From Acanthamoeba sp. SK_2022b (taxonomy: Eukaryota; Discosea; Longamoebia; Acanthamoebidae): a stretch of 48,265 nucleotides of DNA. The notes under the pieces are model-generated. The model had not been told where the DNA came from. It made no database searches and saw nothing but the letters and a program-made list of their open reading frames with translations. Shown in pieces: positions 34,692-45,538 of the stretch; the stretch's first letter is position 1, and every line of letters starts with the position of its first letter. The stretch covers positions 1-48,265 of the forward strand of contig JANDJZ010000314.1 in the NCBI GenBank assembly GCA_027943245.1, written 5' to 3'. A program made the translations under genes and the position numbers.

Positions 34692-36749
34692 GTGCGCAGG
34701 TACGTGAGCACGCAGGTACAGTACTGGGAGCACCGCGCTACAGTACCCGTTGATGAGGGAGGTATAGAGCTGCACGTTCAGCTTAAAGGAGGGGTTGCGC
34801 CTGATATCGTCGTAGATCTTGGCAATCCGCTTCACATCGCCCGCCTTGCCCAGGTGGTTGAATACGCATGTGTAGGTATGTTCGTTTGGCCAAAGCTCCG
34901 GCGTGGGCGTCTTCTCCTCTGCGCGGAGTGGTACGTGTGAGCTATGAAGACGGCGCCAGCAGTGGAAGCAGCAGTGCAGCGCGTACTGAGCGGCTCGATT
35001 TCCATGTTGAGCTTGCGTTGCTCTTTCTCCTCCTTGAGTCGCTTTTCCTCCAGGGCCGCCTCATGCTTCATCTCCTGCAGCGCGCTCAGCATCCGCTCGA
35101 TATCACCGTTGTAGCCCAGGTTGTCAATCAACGTAGTGTACGACACAACGTCGGGTCGCAGCTTTCTCCTGGATGTAACGAAACCGATTTCGGGGCTGTA
35201 GTCAGATTTCAAGCACACATTCGCACATGGGAGAGACAGGCGGCATACCCTTCCTCTGTGCGTGAGCGTTTCTTCATCTCTTGCCATAGGCTTAGCATCT
35301 CTCTGACCTTGCCGTTGCGGCCGAGGCAGTCCATCGTGATGGTGTAGAGGTAGGAGTCGACGTCAAGCAGGCCAGCCTTCTCCTTGGCCTGAATCTCGGC
35401 CCATAGTGCATCCATATCACCGACTCTGCCGTTCTGTCCGTAGGCCTTCATCACGCAACCGTAGTTGAAGGAGTCGAGCTGCTGGCCTTTGGCCTCCATC
35501 TGGCTCTTCAATGCTTTGACTCGGTCTGACGAGAGCATGACTATAAGTGTCCTGTTTCAACCTGGCACGCTAACAACGCTTCGCCTTGACTTCTTATTTT
35601 GTTTGAGATGCTGCAAGTGTGCGTACCGATGTCGCCCATCCTCGAGAACACGTTCATGATGGCGGAGAGAGTGCGCTGGTTGGCCGCTACACCCTGCGCG
35701 CGCATGTCTTCAAAAATGGAGAGCGCCTGCTTATGTCTGTTCATTCTGGCGCATGAGTTGATCAGCGAGTTGTAGATGATGGCATCCGGTGTCACTGTTT
35801 GCACGCCACACTAATGAGTCCGGTGTCATGTTACATCGCTACGCGAATACAAGGAAGCAACCTTGGGCAGCCTTGATCTTTTCGAGCACGAGCATCGCTT
35901 GCTTGAGCATGCCCTGCTCTCCGAGAATGCCTACGAGCCACGTGAAGAAGCGGAAATCGATGGATTTGATTGGGAAGTTGTTGCGCCCGTTCTTGCCCAG
36001 CTTCTCGACGAGCCTGTAGAGCTTCGTTCGCTTCTCCGTCTGGTTGGTCTCGACGCGGATGCCCTTGATTTCCTTCTCCAACCGCGGATCGGGAGCCCCC
36101 GTGTTTGCAGCAGGTGCTGGTCTGATGGAAACATGTTAGCGAACGAGGAGCAGGTGCGTGGTGCCGGCACTCGCTTGATCTGTTTGAGAGGGTAACGGTA
36201 CTCGCTGTTTGGTTTCCTTCCTCTTTTGCCCTGGCCACCGCTGGAGGGCCTACGTGCGTAGGTAGGGGTGTGGTCAGAGCGACGAAAGCAAGACCACAAG
36301 TGCGAACTCTCTGCCTCGTGTGGGCGCCGTGGCAAGCAAGGTGAGGGAGACAGTACTGGTTCTGACGAGGCTGCTGTCGCTGCTGCTTATGTCCGGGAGT
36401 CGGCTTCTTGTAGGATGCCTTGGACGTGGCAAACTCCTTTGGCTTTGTAGCGAGTAGCCGACGCGGGCTACCGGGCAGACAGGTGGTGACAGAGAAGAAG
36501 GGGGTGAAGTAGGTTGTAGAAGAACGTGGGGGCCAGGCCTGCGGGTGGGCCGGACGCCTTGTGAGAAGTGTTGCTGAGTGTGCACCAGACGCCTGTCAAA
36601 GGCGCAGTTAGGCATCAGAGCGGAAAGAAATGCTCAAAATGGAGATTTCCTACCTGGCCACAAGCAATTAACCGGAGCATCGCCGTGCCTGCGCGCAGCG
36701 TCTTGTCTACGGGTGCAGTAGAGCAGAGCGCATGGCGAATTGGTCTCAT
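33940..36749 (-). CDS. Pentatricopeptide repeat (PPR) protein, probably mitochondrial
   Basis: Tandem 35-residue PPR helical hairpins that bind organellar RNA. Clear repeats include AIIYNSLINSCARMNRHKQA, FNYGCVMKAYGQNGRVGDMD, SYLYTITMDCLGRNGKVREM, VVSYTTLIDNLGYNGDIERM, NVQLYTSLING|AGDLARMQRV and PTVHTYTALVESFTKHG. The ATG at 36749 gives MRPIRHALCSTAPVDKTLRA, an arginine-rich, nearly acid-free presequence typical of mitochondrial import. A second exon is serine/proline-rich. No SMR, DYW or other catalytic tail is seen, and the protein ends with a helical KAAMWVERAKNAREF segment. A role in mitochondrial RNA processing or stability is inferred from the family. One intron carries a long CA/TG repeat. 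Confidence 0.85.
34631..34690. repeat. (CA)30 microsatellite next to a PPR-gene 3' splice site
   Basis: A perfect run of 60 nt, (TG)30 in the PPR sense strand. It ends about 10 nt before the acceptor AG at 34620-34619 that opens the AGDLARMQRVYDRM exon. Confidence 0.92.
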
Positions 36750-36890
36750 CTTGATCCACTCCGCTCCGATTATTGTTGTGCGATTAGCAACCTTTTCCCC
36801 TATTTTCTTTCACGAGGAACCTCGTGACGTCAGCCACGAGAGGCCCCAACTCGCCTTTTGTCGATCCACATCAAATAAGATTCAAACGAC
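36750..36890. promoter_or_regulatory. Compact divergent promoter of PPR and UFM1 genes, with CRE-like palindrome
   Basis: The 141 bp between two diverging start codons contains a perfect TGACGTCA palindrome (36825-36832), the CRE/ATF consensus. Directly before it is an inverted repeat CACGAG-GAAC-CTCGTG (36811-36826), and CACGAG recurs at 36835-36840. These are plausible bZIP or related binding sites, but there is no functional evidence. Confidence 0.55.
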
Positions 36891-37294
36891 ATGTAAGAAC
36901 ACCCTCCCCTCGCAATGATGGAAAACGCATCATGGAACAGAATTAAGAAGGCAGCTTATAGCTCAACGAACGCTGAAAATGACATCGTTGCTTTCTTTAA
37001 ACTAGGTCTGCTCAGCCGTCTTCGACGCCCTCCAGCCAGGCCAAGGTGACCTTCAAGATCACCCTGGCCTCTGATCCAAAGCTGCCCTATAGAATCGTGA
37101 AGGTTCTCGAGGAGACGCCCTTCACCGCCGTCATCCGCTTTGCTGCTGAGGAGTTCGACGTTGCCGCCAACACATCTGCTGTCATCACCAATGACGGTAC
37201 GGGCATCAACCCGCAGGGTACCGCTGGCCAGATCTTTCTGCGACACGGCAGTGATCTGCGCCTCATTCCTCGCGATAAGGTGGGACACTTCTAA
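36891..37294 (+). CDS. UFM1: UFM1 ubiquitin-fold modifier (precursor)
   Basis: A ubiquitin-like modifier attached to targets (notably on ER-bound ribosomes) by UBA5, UFC1 and UFL1. The core [54 protein letters not shown] and [17 protein letters not shown] is close to human UFM1. The precursor ends VG-HF, so a UFSP-type protease would remove the last two residues to expose the conserved glycine (human ends VG-SC). No in-frame ATG precedes the S-A-Q-P segment in the main exon. The best start is an ATG split by an intron: AT at 36891-36892, GTAAGA donor, TAG acceptor at 37003-37005, then G TCT GCT from 37006. This yields [12 protein letters not shown] before the core. Confidence 0.93.
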
Positions 37295-37312
37295 ACAGGC
37301 TTATGAAAGAGT

Positions 37313-37686
37313 TTATCCAAGCAACTCATTATCCCTCAGCTTCTGTATGACTTTCTGTCGCTCCTCCTCTCGTTTCGTCCAAGCCTGGATTCCCAGCACG
37401 CGCTTGGCCACGGTGCGCTGCACCGTCATGTATTTCACAACGCATCGATCAACGCAAGAGCCCTCGCCCACCGTGAGGTCCTTGTCCCAGTAGTGCGCGA
37501 TGCATTTGTCCCAACATCGCCCCAACACCCTGGTGGCATTGCGATTAGGGAAAGATTGGCGATTGTTGCTCTTGCCGAGACGTACCGGTTGTAGAGATCC
37601 ATCTGTATAGTGATGAATTCAGAGGCAGCGAGCATGTCCTCACGCTCCTGTTCGCTCATCCCTGGGGGCATTGGGCTTCCATTCAT
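37313..37686 (-). CDS. Small Tim chaperone (Tim10-like) with twin CX3C motifs
   Basis: A mitochondrial intermembrane-space chaperone of the Tim9/10 family that escorts hydrophobic precursors. The twin CX3C pairs are CWDKC and, after YWDKDLTVGEGS, CVDRC. The N-terminal helix FITIQMDLYNRV fits Tim10 (DMYNRM in human). The protein starts MNGSPMPPGMSEQE at 37686. One intron interrupts the Arg codon after DLYN (CG|G GTG), ending at an AG just before VLGRCWDKC. The basic helical tail ends LRDNELLG. It lies 18 bp from the UFM1 stop, tail to tail. Tim10 is preferred over Tim9, Tim8 or Tim13, but this is not certain. Confidence 0.85.
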
Positions 37687-38145
37687 CTTGATGCTTTTTA
37701 GCTTTTTCTACGCCTGGAAATGCAGAGTGTTAAAAATAAAATGAAAATAATAGAAATAGCAATAAAGTTTTAAGCTTGAGTGATCTGACCAGAGGTGTGG
37801 TGCAAAGAGTGATCTGATCACAGGCTGGCTCTGGAGCACAGTGTGGGGCAATTGAGGGCTGAGCCAAAGGTAGCTTGACTTGGAACAGGAAAAAGAACCA
37901 AAAATGCTGGCTGGAGATGCATGTGATGTAGTTGGCCTTGTGAAGCTGGGATGGCAATGGACCACTTTGAAGAATCTGAATAAACTGTAAACACTAAATC
38001 AGCTTGTAAATGTCAATATTTTTTTCGGGTCCTCATCTTTTTACCGTTGGCGCCAACACAGTGAGAAATTTTTCTTGGCGATTGGTGCCATCTCTGCACG
38101 GCTTGTTAGCCATCTCACACAAAGGGGTTCCTTCCCCTCCGTTAC
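37687..38145. other. Divergent intergenic region of Tim and Ada1 genes
   Basis: About 460 bp, AT-rich at 37730-37770, separates two diverging start codons. No coding similarity is seen. Confidence 0.4.
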
Positions 38146-39288
38146 ATGATGGATCGGGTGGATCTGGAAGAAGTCAAGGCCAATTTGTTTGGTAATCTCT
38201 CGAGGGAGACGGCAGATGACTACTGGACGTGCCTTCGAGCATTTCTTGCCGCAAAATTGACCAAGTACGAGTTCGATTGCCAGATTTATGCCATCCTTGA
38301 AGGGCGTCAGGAAAATGGTACCATCTCCTCCCTGAACGCTCCATCCAGTTTTATACCCCCCCCCCCACAGATGTTGGGTGTAGTATCGTTAACCTGTTTT
38401 TCCACCACAGTGGCGCTGCACAACCACTTGATCAAGGCACTGGTTCGCAATGCGTACAGTGCCGTGCCGTCGTTCACGGTGCCATCGAGCGGGTCGGGCG
38501 GGCTCAAGCGCGAGAGCGACGCGGCTACGAGCGCGCCCTCGGCCAAGCGCCTCAAGACTGCTGCCGCCGCCGCCAAGGCCGCCGCCGCTCCTGGCTCCAG
38601 CATCGTCCGCACGCGAGTTGCGCCCCGTCGTCCCTCACCCGTCGTGCGGCAGCTTGGCAGTGGTGCGTCCTCCCTTGCTCTTCACCCTGTTTCCCCCTCC
38701 CCCGCATCAGCACCTGTGGCGTCGTGTGGTGTTTCTGTTCTGTGACTGGTATGGCGCATTCACGGCCCTGCCCCCTTTTCACATACTACAGATCACCTGC
38801 GCCTGGCACACGACTTTGGCGGCGCGATATCGCCCTCGTCGTGGGCGCTCCGCAATCGCATGTACAAAATAGCCACCGAGGCCGGCCTCACCGAAATCTC
38901 GCCAGAGGCTGTCAACCTCATGACACACGCCATGGAGGTACCCACTGCCCATCGTTCCTCATTGTTGATGGTGTTTGCTCACTCCCCCTCCCCCTCCCTA
39001 CTCTTTGTGTTGGCCTCCCCCACATTACAGCATCACCTCAAGGACATTCTCGACGCTTGTAAGCGAACGAAAACGCTCACGCCATCGGGACTCTCTGCCG
39101 CTTCCGCCTCTTCTACATCTGCCTCTACTACTACTCCCTTCTCGACACACACTGTATTTAATCGGCCCGAGGGCAACACCATCACCGCGCGGGACATGCT
39201 CACCATGGTACAGCATCGTCCCTATCTTCTGGGCGAAGACCTGCCCGTCAACCAAGAGAGGATCCTCCTCATCCAGGAGGACTACTGA
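38146..39288 (+). CDS. TADA1: SAGA complex subunit Ada1/TADA1 (Hfi1-like)
   Basis: A subunit of the SAGA histone acetyltransferase co-activator. The N-terminus has the SAGA-Tad1 pattern: DLEEVKANLFGNLSRETADD, then YWTCLRAFLAAKLTKYEFDC, then ALHNHLIKALVRNAYSAV across an intron that carries a polyC tract. A linker rich in A, K, S and R (a probable nuclear signal, AKRLKT) precedes a histone-fold-like part: SWALRNRMYKIATEAGLTEI, SPEAVNLMTHAMEHHLKDIL. It ends with NTITARDMLTMVQHRPYLLG and a stop after LLIQEDY. The histone-fold half would pair with a partner subunit. Exons join in frame at four introns. Identification rests on domain order, not overall identity. Confidence 0.8.
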
Positions 39289-39435
39289 CGACGCCTCTGC
39301 GCCTCTACCGCCTCCTTCCGCTGCCTTGCTGTCGTCGTGTAAACCCTTGACCAGCAGCCCCAATACACAGAGCGCTATTTTGTTGTTTTCAAGTTTGGAG
39401 CGGTCGACAACAAAACAAAGCGACAAGTTGTGCGG

Positions 39436-41025
39436 ATGGAGGGGGTTACCCACCACCACGTTGCGCTGGCTACCGGCCTGCGGCTGCACTATGTTGAGTG
39501 GACCCAGACCAGCCCTGCCACCGCCAGCAAAGGGACAGCTACTTCGTCGGCCAGTACCTGGCAGACGCCCCTCGTGCTATGTCACGGCTGGCCGGACTTC
39601 TGGTTCACCTGGCGCCACCAGGCACCCTCCCTTCCTCCTTGCTCTTGTACCATTTGTACTGTAGTATTTTCTTCATTACTCAAACATTTGAGCAGATACG
39701 AGCACTGGGCGAGGCCGGCTATCGAGTGATCGCGCCTGACCTGCGCGGCTTTGGTGAGTCGCAGGGCCCACACGAGGTACTACGGCAGTTGCGTGCTTCG
39801 TTTACTTCCAATTCCAAGCGCATACCGTGCAGGCAGAGGCCTATGGCCAGCAGGAGGTGGTGGCAGACCTCGTGGCCCTCCTCGACGAACTTGGCATCGA
39901 CAAGGCTGTCTTTATCGGCCATGACTGGTAGCCATCTCCTTGCCTTTTGCTCAAAGCTTCAGTGAGTCTCACTTGAAAACGATGACTTCCTGGTCTTGGC
40001 TCACTCATGTTTCAGGGGCGGCTCCGTTGTGTGGGCGATGGCACTGCATTACCCCGAACGCGTGCTGGGCGTAGCCGCCCTCAACACTCCCTTCTTTCCT
40101 CCAAACCCAAAGCGTAGCCCCATGGCCTCCATGCTTGAGAAGCCCGGCAACTATGACTACCAGCTCTACTTCATGCAAGAGGTTAAGCCATCTTCCGTGA
40201 GAAAGGAGTAACTGTCTGATCAGCCTGCTTTGATTACTGCTGGCTACAGGGAGTGGCAGAGGCCGAGTTTGAGAAAGACGTGGAGTATTCGCTAGCATGC
40301 CTGATACGTTCCAGCCATCCTGATGATGTTGCACCGCTCCTCGCGGCCAATGTTCGGCTCTCGAGTGCCAATGTGCGAGAACGAGGTAATAACCAAAGCC
40401 AGCGGAGCGGGTGGAAACTGACGCTCTCTTATCCCTCTCTCCAGGAGGAATGCTGGTAGGTTTCCCTCCTAAGGAGCAGCTCAAGCCCAGCGTGATGTTT
40501 ACCTCCACTGATTTCCACTACTACGTTCAAGCCTTTAAGAAGAGCGGGTTTCGTGGAGGGCTAAATTGGTACAGGTATTATGTCTCCACCCTGATCGTTT
40601 CGCCTTTGGAGAAACAATGACCAAACTCCTGCACATCAATAGGAATGTAGAAAAGAACTGGCGCTGGAACTGCAGCAAGGCTGGCCACAAGATCCAACAG
40701 CCCTGCTTGATGATCACTGCAGGGAAGGACAAGGTGCTGCCTCCCTCAGCCAGCAAGCACATGGAGCAATGGGTACACCCTCCAGCACACTTTTATTGTC
40801 AAGTCATACCTAAGGCTATGTCTTTGCCTCCCTGCAGATTCCAAGGCTGTCAAGACATCACATTGAAATCTGTGCCCATTGGACACAGCAGGAGCATCCT
40901 CAAGAGGTACAATATAACTATCATGCACACACTTTTGCTCCTTGCTGACCCACCACATATGTCAGGTAAACAGAGCACTGCTGAACTGGCTGAATTCTAC
41001 CTACCAACATATGGCCAAGCTGTAA
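39436..41025 (+). CDS. Soluble epoxide hydrolase (alpha/beta hydrolase fold)
   Basis: An enzyme that adds water to epoxides. The oxyanion-hole motif is LCHGWPDFWFTWRHQ. The nucleophile elbow is FIGHDWGGSVVW, with the Asp codon at 39923-39925 and an intron just after it. GYRVIAPDLRGFGES precedes it. The cap region includes FFPPNPKRSPM and NWYR. The acid turn is MITAGKDKVLPP. The catalytic His region is ICAHWTQQEHPQEVNRALLN, and the stop follows HMAKL. The canonical epoxide-hydrolase form GHWTQ-x-E-x-P is slightly changed (AHWTQQEHP), with the His kept. Nine exons or so. The substrate may be a fatty-acid or xenobiotic epoxide, but nothing in the sequence proves a link with the P450 8 kb away. 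Confidence 0.9.
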
Positions 41026-41361
41026 AAGCTGTAATAGTTTCCAAACAACAAAGCTGCAGTTGTCCCAAACAACAACCTCTGTGTGCCAGCAGAAGCAAAC
41101 TTGCTGGAGAACACTGCACATGTAGTGCATACATGGCCAGATAGCATGTATATTCAGGAAAACTTCATGCTCATCACTGTGCAAGGGTGATGGAGATGGT
41201 ATGACTGCTATCAACAGGAGCTGAATTTTGATGTCAAGTTCACATCTTAAAATTAGATGTGCTAGACAGAAGAAGGGCCACACAGGCTTTATTGTGGTTG
41301 GGACAAGAAGATGCAGTCTGGTAAGCTTGTGCTTGTGATGAGGGATCTGGTCTCATGTATG

Positions 41362-41489
41362 AGCATGTGATGTTGGTGGCCTTCTTGACATTTCTCTTTC
41401 TCTTCAATTCTGTCATGCATGCTCATGCATCTCCTTCGTCACAAAAAAAGCCTGCAATCTGGTCATGTGGTAGCATGTGATGTTGGTGG
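41362..41489. repeat. Short direct repeat (18 nt, two copies)
   Basis: AGCATGTGATGTTGGTGG occurs at 41362-41379 and again at 41472-41489. Flanking bases show weaker similarity (CTGGTC/TCATG before each copy), suggesting an old duplication in the gene desert. Confidence 0.6.
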
Positions 41490-44218
41490 TTTGTTTGACA
41501 CCCTCCATCATGTTTGGGCATGTGTTGTGGGTGCCATTTATGCTTGCAATGCCACAACAAGTGCATTTCCAATACTCATCCACCCCTTTGACCACCTCTC
41601 TGACTCAGTCAGGTCCTGTATGCAGGTGTTGTGGAGAACCTAGTAATGTGGAGGTCCAGTTGCATAAATGCCAAGTCCATCCTGGCCGTGCTGCCTCCTG
41701 AATTTGGCAGCAGTGCCCACCACTGTCTACCCAGTATATGGCTGCATAGTACAGAGAAGAGCCAGCAGGCATCTGTTGAGAAGAAGACGTTATCAAATTG
41801 CCATGTGTTGATGCCTCCTCAGCTTCCATGGCAGCAGTGGAGAACGCCTCCTTTGCAGCCATGGATATCTTTGATTCACTTTGCTCTGCCCTCACCTCAA
41901 GGCCTTGAGGGTCATTCAGTTCCCCATGTTTTCTGCTACTTCAGGGATGCTGACTGTAACCCAGTGTTGAGAGATAAGGGGTACCAGATGTGCACCAGGT
42001 TTTAGGTTTGTGAAGAAGAGACCTTGACTTTTTTCAGAACACTCTCAAAATGACTGGGCCTCTCTTTTGATGATAGATGTGCTTTATGTAGGATCAGAAG
42101 CTCAAGCAGAAGGAGGCGCTGCCAGCCTAGGGAATCAGCCACCAGGGACATATAGCAAGGTGCTGTGCCCAAGTTCTGATCCCAGGCAAATGTAGACCAG
42201 AACCTTGCCAACAGAGTGTTCAGAAAAAAGTAACAATGGCACTTTTTAACAAACCCAAAAATGCATGTACATGACCCAAGAGGAACCCATGCTTATTCTG
42301 CACATACACAGATGACACTATTTCACCATCTTACCTTTTTCATCACACACCAACAAGAGAAGTGTTGACCAGATGCATATTGGTTCTCCACCCCCAACCT
42401 GTACTTTCTTTTTTCTTTCTTTCTATTGTGCTATGTCATACTGATGTACCACACAGGAATTGCTATGTGGCGCTGCCTGCTCAGTGGTAGTGGTTATTGA
42501 GGAACTGTGATGCTGCTGGTGTTATATGGGCAATGTCATGGGGTTTGATGGGGGGATGGGGTTGGTTCTGGTGCTGGAGCTGGGCTAACAGGTATAGTGT
42601 GCACGAGTCTGGCCCAAGGTACCTGGTGTGTCCAGCCCTTTGAGCATGTGATCTACCATTGTATTGAGAAACTCTGATACCTGCGTGTCCTCAAGCCAGC
42701 ACAGGCCTAGGCCACTAGCTTCTGTACTGCCCACAGCCACATGGATGGTGTGTCTGACTTTGCAATCTTGAGTGATGTGTGGTCCATTTTGGAGATGGTA
42801 TCCTGTGGGTAGAAGGTGATCCCCATGCCATACCCCACCATGGACAAGGCCAGGGCATTGATTAGTGTTACTTTTTGGGCAGAGGAGATAGCGTGATGCA
42901 TTAGGTAATTCATGATTCAATTGAACTTCCAGTGAATCACATGGATTTGCATGTCCCATTTGAGGTCTAGGTGTAGATGTACTCCCAGGTACTTGTACAG
43001 GCCATCAACTCCTAGAGTGGATCTCCTCTCCCTTACATAGGGTGCCTGCACTGGGGCTGTTTGTAGCATACGCTGATTTAGTGGCCTTGATTACCATTAC
43101 TGACTTCCCCACTGTTTGAATGTGTTCCATGATAATTCTGCTCCTACCTGTGAGCCGTTGACAAGGACCACATCATCTGTGTAGGCCAGGATACCAATGC
43201 ATTTACTGCCCTCCAGAATGTTGCCCTCATTGCTGGCCTCTATCTGGCTAATAATTGGGTTGATGAACAGTTAAACAAGAGGGGGACATACCCCCCATTT
43301 AACTTGGACTTCTGTGAGGCGGTATTGAGTGACAACTTTCAGTACAGGTTGGAGCCAGGAGGCCGACAGTGATGGAGAGAGCAGAGTGATCACCAAACCA
43401 GTACAGGTATGGGAGCATGTCCACCAAGTGTGGAGCAAATACTTTGGCCCCTGCCTGCAACCTATACACATTGATTGCAATGGGCTGCTCTGCCCACTGC
43501 TCTGCCCACATGTGGACCACCATTTTTATTGATTGATTGTTTTTGGGCTGCAATGCTCTTTGTATCTTGGCGAAAAACCACTTAGAGTGGGTATTGCCAT
43601 TATTCTGCAGCTGCTCAATGATGGGCCAGATCCTCCAAGCTTTATCTTTGTCACATATGGCATTCATTTTTGCCACATTGGCCAACCACTGATGACAAGC
43701 AGTGTGGTCTGGCAGGAGCTGGCAGGCTTCTCCACTCACCAAGTGGGGGAGTATTTGCAGGGCTTTTTTGACCCTGCTGACAAGTTTGCTCTTGTCAAGG
43801 AGGGTCTCTGGCTTGCGTTTGAGTGCTGTCTTCCTGCCAGTAACTGCTTGTGTGACTTTCTGAGTAACCCCCACTCTTTATTTTGGCGAATTCCAGAGCC
43901 AAGGGGGGAGGGGGTCTAGATGGTGCTCGCTTTTCAATGAGTTCATCCATGGATTCAGCCACTGAGTGTGTGGCCTTATCCACCTCCTTTTGGGTCAGCG
44001 TGGCCAGTGAAAAGGAGATTCTGACGACTGGCAGTTTGGAGGGTGAAGGTGAGGTTAAACTTGTCACATTCCTCCTGTGAGATGTTGGCTGGCATTTTCC
44101 TGTGATGTTGATATAGGGGTATATCTGGGAGCTTCAACCACTGTCTAATTGCTTCAATTGGTTTTGATGGTCTGACACTGTAAGTATTAGCCAGGCTGGT
44201 TGGTATGGAAGGTGTCAA
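41413..44218 (-). mobile_element. Decayed non-LTR (LINE-type) retrotransposon
   Basis: A reverse-transcriptase relic read on the minus strand. One frame runs 43480-42707 through VKWGVCPPLV, a stop (43273-43271), LFINPIISQIEASNEGNILE, then IGILAYTDDVVLVNGSQ. The YTDD box (codons 43183-43172) corresponds to the polymerase YADD box. It continues with YKYLGVHLHLDLKWDMQIHV, a second stop (42919-42917), then AQKVTLINALALSMVGYGM. This order (GV-x-QG-CP-LSP-like, YxDD, YLG, K-x-x-x-IN) is the LINE RT pattern. The upstream finger region (PYLYWFGDHSAL) is in a different frame, so at least one frameshift and two stops break the ORF. Downstream, a cysteine-rich fragment (WKCTCCGIASINGTHNTC, about 41590-41530) may be its C-terminal knuckle. 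The outer limits are guesses. Confidence 0.72.
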
Positions 44219-44281
44219 GCCTTTTCTGTTGTGACCTTTTTCTGGCTTTTGAAGGTTTTATATTATTGGGTGGCTGTCCAT

Positions 44282-44435
44282 GGGGAGTTCCCCTAGGCTG
44301 CATCCCTTAGGCTGGATCCTCCACACCCCCCACTCCAGCTAAGAGGCCCTATGACAGCAGGGACAATTCCCATAATATACAAGCACAGGTAGAAGGATGA
44401 TCCAGCCAAAGGGATGCAGCCTAGGGGAAGTCCCC
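44282..44435. repeat. 37-bp near-perfect inverted repeat with about 80-nt loop
   Basis: Arm 1 (44282-44318) and arm 2 (44399-44435) are reverse complements at 35 of 37 positions. The core is CCTAGGCTGCATCCCTT against AAAGGGATGCAGCCTAGG, plus GGATC/GATCC ends. The two arms could fold into a long hairpin. No transposase or flanking target duplication is visible. Confidence 0.8.
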
Positions 44436-45538
44436 ACAGTGGGTAAGAAGGTGGGGCACTCCAGGGGGATGTACATGGGGAGCAGAGGGGAATCAATTGA
44501 TACATTGAAAGTGGGAACAAGCCAGAATAAAAGAGCTGGAGGGAGGTCGACACAAAATCACTCAGACCTGATGCACATTGGTACCAACACTTATAAGGTG
44601 TTTGTGAAAAACAGTTCTTCTTGTTATGTTTTTACTCATCACAAAGAAATTTTGCTACTGTTTCAATTTGTGCCTTTAATTCCTTCAATAAACCACTTCA
44701 AAACAATCAACATTAGCATCAAACATGATGCATGAAAAAGCAGCCAGTAATTCAGGAAGGGATGATGCAATTCAGACAAACATATGCAATAGGTGGCATT
44801 CTGGGCATACTGGTCCTATCAAGGCTTATCTTTCTCTGGCACAAGAAGGGATACTTGATGCTTTCCTGGTGGAGGTTTAAGGATAATTGGTGGTGATGAC
44901 CAACTCTCCATTCCTCTGGGGTTGTGCTTCCATCAGCAACACCACAAGGCACTCAAGCACCTGGAGCTTAATGCAAGGTGGCAAGGAGGTAAGCAGCAAC
45001 CGTTTGTGCTCTGCACCAGAAGGTAATTAATGAGGAAGCCCTATAGCAGTACATCAAGGCCTTCAACCTGGAGGAGGAGAAGCCACCTCAGCTGCACAGG
45101 AACCACAGAAGAGGCACAACAAGTGCCATGCCACTCCCTTGGTTACAACAGATCTAAACTGCACTGTACAATAGCCTTGGCGCTTTGGCGTTTGGAAGGA
45201 CTGCGTTTTTAACGCTGCCCAGAACAATTATTATAATTGGTTGCTCCACAAATCGCCTCATTTAATATATCATTTCCTTTTCGTTTTCTGTCGCTTTCGT
45301 TCTTTTCCTGGCACTTCAACCTCTGTGATCTCTTGCACCGTCGCCACCTGGAGCTGGCTACTCGTCCAGGTCACGCTCTTGTACGCTATTTTTTTGGTGA
45401 TATACGTTACGACGGGCTAGAGATCTACCCAGAGACCGAGTAAGGTAAGTCTGATGAAACAACCCCATTAAACAAATAATATAATCTTTTCCACCCTTGT
45501 GAAAAGGTTGAAGACTTGGTTTAAAAAATCTTATTTTT
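44436..45538. other. Gene-poor region, then leader of the RapGAP gene
   Basis: No coding similarity at 44436-45230. From about 45240 the sequence changes to pyrimidine-rich, and a GTAAG donor-like site follows a TAAG at about 45440-45450. A 5' leader exon of the RapGAP gene could end there. This is inference. Confidence 0.35.

Noticed and set aside
30873..41025. P450 and epoxide hydrolase as a detoxification gene cluster.
   Set aside because: They are 6-8 kb apart on opposite strands with unrelated genes between them. Nothing suggests joint regulation.
43299..43874. A 191-codon minus-strand open frame as an independent gene.
   Set aside because: It flows into the RT motifs of the neighbouring frame and fits the upstream part of a broken retrotransposon ORF.
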